From: Pyxidicoccus xibeiensis
GTDB lineage: Bacteria > Myxococcota > Myxococcia > Myxococcales > Myxococcaceae
Assembly: GCF_024198175.1 (NCBI RefSeq)
Contig: NZ_JAJVKV010000001.1
Span: forward strand, 620,001 to 684,000
Direction: 5' to 3'
DNA length: 64,000 nucleotides
In this document: positions 59,972-64,000 of the stretch, piece after piece
Numbering within the stretch: position 1 is the first letter of the stretch
How the letters are laid out: every line of letters begins with the position of its first letter
Notes under the pieces: generated by a model
Told to the model about the DNA's origin: nothing
The model's database searches: none
What the model saw: only the letters and a program-made list of their open reading frames with translations
Program-made: the position numbers and the translations under genes

Positions 59972-61387
59972 ATGCCCATTGCCACCATCGACCCGACCAG
60001 CGGCAAGACGCTGCGCACCTTCGCCACGCACACCGCCGAGGAGCTGGAGGCGAAGCTCCAGCTCGCGGAGGACACGTTCCGCACGTACCGCCTCACCTCG
60101 TTCGCCGAGCGCGCCACCTGGATGCGGCGCGCGGCGGAGCTGCTGGAGGCGGAAGCCGGCCGCTACGGCCGCATCATGACGGAGGAGATGGGCAAGCCGC
60201 TGGAGGCCGCCAAGGCGGAGGCGCGCAAGTGCGCCACGGCGTGCCGCTACTACGTCACCAAGGCCGAAGGGTTCCTGAGGGACCAGCAGATTGAGGTGGG
60301 CGGCGACAGGGCCTTCGTGCGCTACCAGCCGCTGGGGCCGGTGCTGGCCATCATGCCGTGGAACTTCCCCTTCTGGCAGGTGGTGCGCTTCGCCGCCCCG
60401 GCGCTGATGGCGGGCAACGTGGGGCTGCTCAAGCACGCGCACAACGTGCCGCAGTGCGCGCTGGCGCTGGAGGAGGTCTTCCTCCAGGCCGGCTTCCCGC
60501 GCGGGGCGTTCCAGGCGCTGATGATTGAGACGTCCGAGGTGAACCGCGTCATCGAGGACCGGCGGGTGCGCGCGGTGACGCTCACCGGCAGCGAGGGCGC
60601 GGGCCGGGCGGTGGGCGCGGCGGCGGGCAAGGCCATCAAGAAGGTGGTGCTGGAGCTGGGCGGCAGCGACCCGTTCATCGTCATGCCCAGCGCGGACCTG
60701 GACAAGGCGGTGGAGACGGCGGTGACGGCGCGGCTCATCAACAACGGCCAGTCGTGCATCGCCGCCAAGCGCTTCATCGTCGCGGAGTCCATCTACCCCG
60801 AGTTCGAGCGCCGCTTCGTGGAGCGCATGAAGCGCATCACCGTGGGCGACCCGATGGACCCGAAGACGGACCTGGGCCCGCTGGCCACCGAGGGCATCCT
60901 CAAGGGGCTCCAGGCGCAGGTGGAGGAGAGCGTGAAGGCCGGGACGCGGCTGCTGCTGGGGGGCAAGCCCCTGGAGCGGCCGGGGAACTTCTACCCCGCC
61001 ACCGTGCTGGCGGACCCGCCGCCGCAGGCCCCCGCGTTCCATGACGAGCTGTTCGGCCCGGTGGCCACGCTGCTGCGCGCGCGCGACGTGGAGCATGCGC
61101 TCGAGCTGGCGAATGCGACGCCCTTCGGGCTGGGCGCCAGCGTGTGGACGCGCGACGAGGCGGAGCAGCGCCGGTTCATCGATGGCATCGACTCGGGCAT
61201 GGTGTTCGTCAACGAAATGGTGGCGTCGGACCCGCGGCTGCCGTTCGGTGGCGTGAAGCACTCGGGCCACGGCCGCGAGCTGGCGGGCGTGGGCATCCAC
61301 GAGTTCGTGAACATGAAGACGGTGCGGATTGCGACCACGGCGGCGTCGCAGCAGCCGCAGCCTCCGCGCGGGGCGGCCAGCGAGTAG
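59972..61387 (+). CDS. NAD(P)-dependent aldehyde dehydrogenase, succinate-semialdehyde type
   Basis: A 471-residue aldehyde dehydrogenase of the GabD/Sad group. It has ATIDPTSGKTLRTF at the start, EEMGKPLEAAKAEARKC, PWNFPFWQVVRFAAPALMAG, the general base in LELGGSDPFIV, the catalytic cysteine in NNGQSCIAAKRF, and PFGGVKHSGHGRELAGVG near the end. The EEMGKP and PWNFPFWQ segments favour succinate-semialdehyde oxidation to succinate, but substrate range cannot be proven by eye. AGGAGG precedes the ATG at 59972. It is unrelated in detail to the tandem ALDH3-like pair at 19660-22613. Confidence 0.92.
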   Translation: MPIATIDPTSGKTLRTFATHTAEELEAKLQLAEDTFRTYRLTSFAERATWMRRAAELLEAEAGRYGRIMTEEMGKPLEAAKAEARKCATACRYYVTKAEGFLRDQQIEVGGDRAFVRYQPLGPVLAIMPWNFPFWQVVRFAAPALMAGNVGLLKHAHNVPQCALALEEVFLQAGFPRGAFQALMIETSEVNRVIEDRRVRAVTLTGSEGAGRAVGAAAGKAIKKVVLELGGSDPFIVMPSADLDKAVETAVTARLINNGQSCIAAKRFIVAESIYPEFERRFVERMKRITVGDPMDPKTDLGPLATEGILKGLQAQVEESVKAGTRLLLGGKPLERPGNFYPATVLADPPPQAPAFHDELFGPVATLLRARDVEHALELANATPFGLGASVWTRDEAEQRRFIDGIDSGMVFVNEMVASDPRLPFGGVKHSGHGRELAGVGIHEFVNMKTVRIATTAASQQPQPPRGAASE

Positions 61388-61461
61388 CGCGGCGGCCCTT
61401 CCGCGCACAGGTGCGAGGGCCCGGGCTCGTCGTCACAGACGCGCCTCGGGTCCGGCCCGCG

Positions 61462-62661
61462 CTACCGCGTCCGCACGCGCCCGTCCGGCGGCGCGCCGTG
61501 GACCTCCTCCAGCGCCTGCGTCACCGCCTCCACCTCCGCGCCCAGCTGCTCCACGCTGAGCCGCAGGCCCGCGCCCGCCACGTCCTCGTCGGCCGTGTCC
61601 GCCGTGCGCGCCCGCAGCACCTGCGCGTAGAGGCCCTCCAGCGTGTAGTAGAGGCGCGTGTGCTCGGCATCCAGCCGGTCCGCCGCCGTGGCCAGCTCCG
61701 CGCGCTGCCGCCGCTGCGCATCCAGCGCGGCCAGTGCCCCGGTCAGGCGCTCGCGCACCACCGCGTCCCGCTCCGAGGCCACCCGCGTGGCCAGCGACTC
61801 GCGCTCGAAGTCCAGCCGCCGCGCCTCCTCCGGCGCAGACAGCGCCCGCAGCTCGCGCTCCCGCTTCACCAGCGCATGGCAGCCCTTGCGCAGCGCCTCC
61901 ACCGTGCGCTCCGGCGCGTGCACCACCTCGCGCAGCACCTTCGGCCCCTCGCGCAGCTCCGCCATCAGCTTGCCGCACAGCGCGTCCACCCGGGCCACGC
62001 GCGGGTCCACGGCGTCACCTGATTGTGACGTGGCCTCGCGCCCGGCAGCCGCTGCATCGCCGCGTCCGGCAGCCGCTGCAGCACCGCGTCCGGCAGCCGC
62101 CAACCGCCGCAGCTCCGCCGCTCCCGCCCCCTCTGACTGCCGCGCCCCCGGCCCCCCGAGCGAAGCCTCCGCGTCCCCCGTCCCGAGTCCCACCTTACCC
62201 GAGGCCCATCCCGTGCTGGCCCCCTCTGCCTCTCCCGGCCCACGCACCGGCTCGGGCAGCACGCCCCTCCGGGGCCGCTCCAGGTGCCTGGCGGCCAGCA
62301 GGAAGAAGACCAGCGCCACGAACACGAGCCACCACAGTCGCCGGGGCTGCGCGAGCGCCATCAGCACACATGACACGGCCGCCGCCGCGTACACCCCGCC
62401 CCGGGCCGGGTTGTGCTCCCGGGCGGCCCGCGCCTCCTTCTCGGCACGGCGGGCCGCGCGCTTCGCCTCCTTGCGCCACTTCTTCTCCCACTGGCGACGC
62501 ACCTTCCGGGGCGGCAGGTGGCCGGTGTGGCGCACCCACGCCTCCACGGCGGCGGCCTCCCGCGCCCGGCCCTCGGACAGCGCCTCCTCCAGCCGGCGCA
62601 GGCGGGCCTCGTCCTGGCCCGGAGACGTAGGGAGAGGTGGCTGGGAGTGTCCGCGCGGCAC
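61462..62661 (-). CDS. Membrane-anchored coiled-coil protein, unknown function
   Basis: A 399-residue protein. The N-terminus has helical, very basic stretches (residues ~50-85). Two hydrophobic segments (~88-122) follow, then a low-complexity Ala/Gly-rich linker with imperfect AAAGR repeats (about 180-215). The C-terminal half is a long coiled coil. The start is a GTG with a weak ribosome-binding site. No known family is recognised; the layout suggests a structural or tethering protein at the membrane. Confidence 0.7.
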   Translation of the reverse strand: MPRGHSQPPLPTSPGQDEARLRRLEEALSEGRAREAAAVEAWVRHTGHLPPRKVRRQWEKKWRKEAKRAARRAEKEARAAREHNPARGGVYAAAAVSCVLMALAQPRRLWWLVFVALVFFLLAARHLERPRRGVLPEPVRGPGEAEGASTGWASGKVGLGTGDAEASLGGPGARQSEGAGAAELRRLAAAGRGAAAAAGRGDAAAAGREATSQSGDAVDPRVARVDALCGKLMAELREGPKVLREVVHAPERTVEALRKGCHALVKRERELRALSAPEEARRLDFERESLATRVASERDAVVRERLTGALAALDAQRRQRAELATAADRLDAEHTRLYYTLEGLYAQVLRARTADTADEDVAGAGLRLSVEQLGAEVEAVTQALEEVHGAPPDGRVRTR

Positions 62662-62864
62662 CCGGAGACGATAACGACTTCCTCCGGTGTTGAGGGAGGC
62701 GGAGCGCTCGGTCCTCCAACTGCCCGACGGCCGGGCACATCCAGCCGTTGGACGGGCCTCAAGAAGTGGAAATGCTCAATCGTTTGCTTTCGCTGCGGAA
62801 AAGCCCCAAGAAAAGGCTGCGGACGGGGGGGCGTAAAAGGGGATGGGTGGAGCTGTGGTAAGCA

Positions 62865-64000
62865 TGGAGGACAACGCGGAGTCGCGCGGGCTGGGCCCGG
62901 AGGCCATCCGTGCGCTGCGGGGTGAGCAGAGCCGGGCCTCCTTCGCCCGCCTGCTGGGCGTCACACCCCTCACCGTCTACCGCTGGGAGCTGCCGGACGA
63001 CGCCCCCCAGGCACGCCGCCCTCGCGGCCGGGTGGCCCAGGCCCTCCGTCAGCTCGCCCAGGGTGGCCCCGCCGCCCGCGCCTCCGCCACCTCCCAGCGC
63101 CAGGAGCTGCGCCCCGAGGAGTCCGCGCGGCTGACGCCGTGCCTCGCCCGGCTGGAGCGCGCGGAGTGGCGGGCGGCCGAGGAGGAGCTGCTCGCCCTGG
63201 GCGCCTCGGGCGTGCTGCGGACGCCGGGCGCACGCGCGCTGGCGGCGGTGGGCCTGGCCTACCTCCAGCGCTGGGGACGCGAGGACTGCCGGGGCGCCTT
63301 CGCCACCCTGCTGCCCCACATGGAGGAAGCCGCCGCGGGCGTGCTGCCGGAGGCCGTGGAGCTCCAGGTCCACGCGCTGGCGGCCAACCTGTACGCCGCG
63401 CCGGACGGCAAGCTGTTCGACGTGGAGAAGGCCGACGCGCACATCGCCCGCGCGGAGGCGCTGCTCGTCACCCATGACAGCCCGGAGGTGCGCTGCCACC
63501 TGCGCATCGCGGAGCTGGCCAGCGCCTTCTACCTGGGCGAGGCGGAGCGCATCACCCGGTGCGCCGGGCGCATGGCGGCGTCGATGGTCGGCGTGAAGGA
63601 CCCGGTGCTGCGCCTGCTGGCCGAGGACGCCTGCGCGCACGAGTCCGCCATCCGCGGCGAGTCCGCCCAGGCCACGCGCCGCTTCCGCGAGGTGGCCCAG
63701 GGCGCGGCACGGCTGGGCTACCCCTTCCTGGAGGCGCGCAACCTGTCCTTCCTCGCGCAGCGCCGCCTGGAGGAGTCGTGCGAGCCGGCGGAGGCGCTCC
63801 AGCTGGTGCGCCGCGCGCGCGAGGCCGCGTACGGCGGGCGCATGGCGCGCGGGTTCTCCTTCATCTTCACCGCGCGCGCGGAGGCCGAGGCCCTGCTGCG
63901 CCTGGCGCGCTACGCGGAAGCCGAGGCCGTGCTGGACGAGGCGGACGCCGTCATCGAGGAGCTGAGCTGGACGCCGCTGCACCTCGTCGTGCCGCGCGCG
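62865..64000 (+). CDS. HTH-domain protein with helical repeats (partial, continues past right edge)
   Basis: The frame is open from the ATG at 62865 to the window end (378 codons seen). Residues ~10-45 form an XRE/MerR-like helix-turn-helix (ALRGEQSRASFARLLGVTPL and TVYRWE). A Pro/Ala/Arg-rich linker follows, then alpha-helical pairs of TPR/MalT type rich in alanine and leucine. It resembles regulators in which helical repeats sense a partner. The C-terminus lies outside the window. A GTG at 62856 is an alternative start. Confidence 0.8.

Noticed and set aside
62765-62790. Sigma-54 promoter ahead of the last gene
   Set aside because: The GG and GC dinucleotides are not at the required 10-bp separation.

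Overview
The window is very GC-rich, densely coded DNA with strong third-position GC bias. It carries a recognisable pomXZY cell-division cluster, and everything fits a chromosome of a myxobacterium of the Myxococcus/Corallococcus type (family Myxococcaceae). Supporting signs are abundant histidine kinases, a Ser/Thr kinase, an anti-sigma-like TPR protein, many lipoproteins and secreted hydrolases. No rRNA, tRNA, CRISPR array, insertion sequence or prophage was seen.

Layout. 1-2.0 kb: ECF sigma factor with a translationally coupled zinc-finger/TPR partner running off the left edge. 2.1-5.4 kb: TspO-like membrane protein, DUF924 protein, and a two-gene operon of ferritin-like proteins. 5.7-9.8 kb: CHASE2 adenylate/guanylate cyclase, an SH3-like secreted protein and an M48 peptidase. 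9.85-14.0 kb: PomX, PomZ and PomY, the positive regulators of Z-ring placement in Myxococcus, read leftward as one operon. 14.4-18.2 kb: XRE regulator, fatty-acid desaturase with an overlapping AraC regulator, membrane histidine kinase, PLD-like protein with a small coupled ORF. 18.9-22.6 kb: TetR regulator and two tandem class-3 aldehyde dehydrogenases. 22.7-28.8 kb: Cys-rich lipoprotein, two PH-domain membrane proteins, an ABC-F ATPase, and a three-gene unit (membrane protein, B3/B4 protein, APH-like phosphotransferase).

28.9-33.8 kb is the most accessory-looking part. It is a leftward three-gene operon encoding a RelA/SpoT-like nucleotidyl-transferase-fold protein that lacks the usual guanosine-stacking motif, followed by two different P-loop ATPases. 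Three GTTG/CAAC palindromes at an exact 16-bp period sit over its apparent promoter. The 3' half of the last gene is clearly lower in GC than its 5' half. I propose it as a candidate undescribed stress/defence or regulated-toxicity system; this is inference.

33.9-48.4 kb: small zinc-ribbon membrane protein, GNAT enzyme, fused dihydroxyacetone kinase, Cys-rich lipoprotein, cyclic-nucleotide-binding and CBS proteins, HxlR regulator divergent from a nitronate monooxygenase over a perfect palindrome, gluconokinase, a SWIM-ATP-dependent DNA ligase fusion, a Ser/Thr kinase-PilZ fusion, a Cys-rich lipoprotein, an NTF2-like secreted protein and a neutral ceramidase. 48.6-58.5 kb: PAS/GAF histidine kinase, hexapeptide acyltransferase, histone-deacetylase-family protein, a family I lipase with its dedicated foldase, a protein of unknown function and a PAP2 phosphatase. 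Within 51.6-56.6 kb three separate tandem-repeat arrays each duplicate a gene boundary (a stop codon, a start codon, and a pair of convergent stop codons). 58.6-64 kb: two ExbD/TolR proteins, a small membrane protein, an aldehyde dehydrogenase, a membrane coiled-coil protein and a truncated HTH/helical-repeat regulator at the right edge.

Starts were chosen by Shine-Dalgarno spacing where one was visible; several are uncertain and are flagged. All functional calls come from reading motifs by eye, without database searches.
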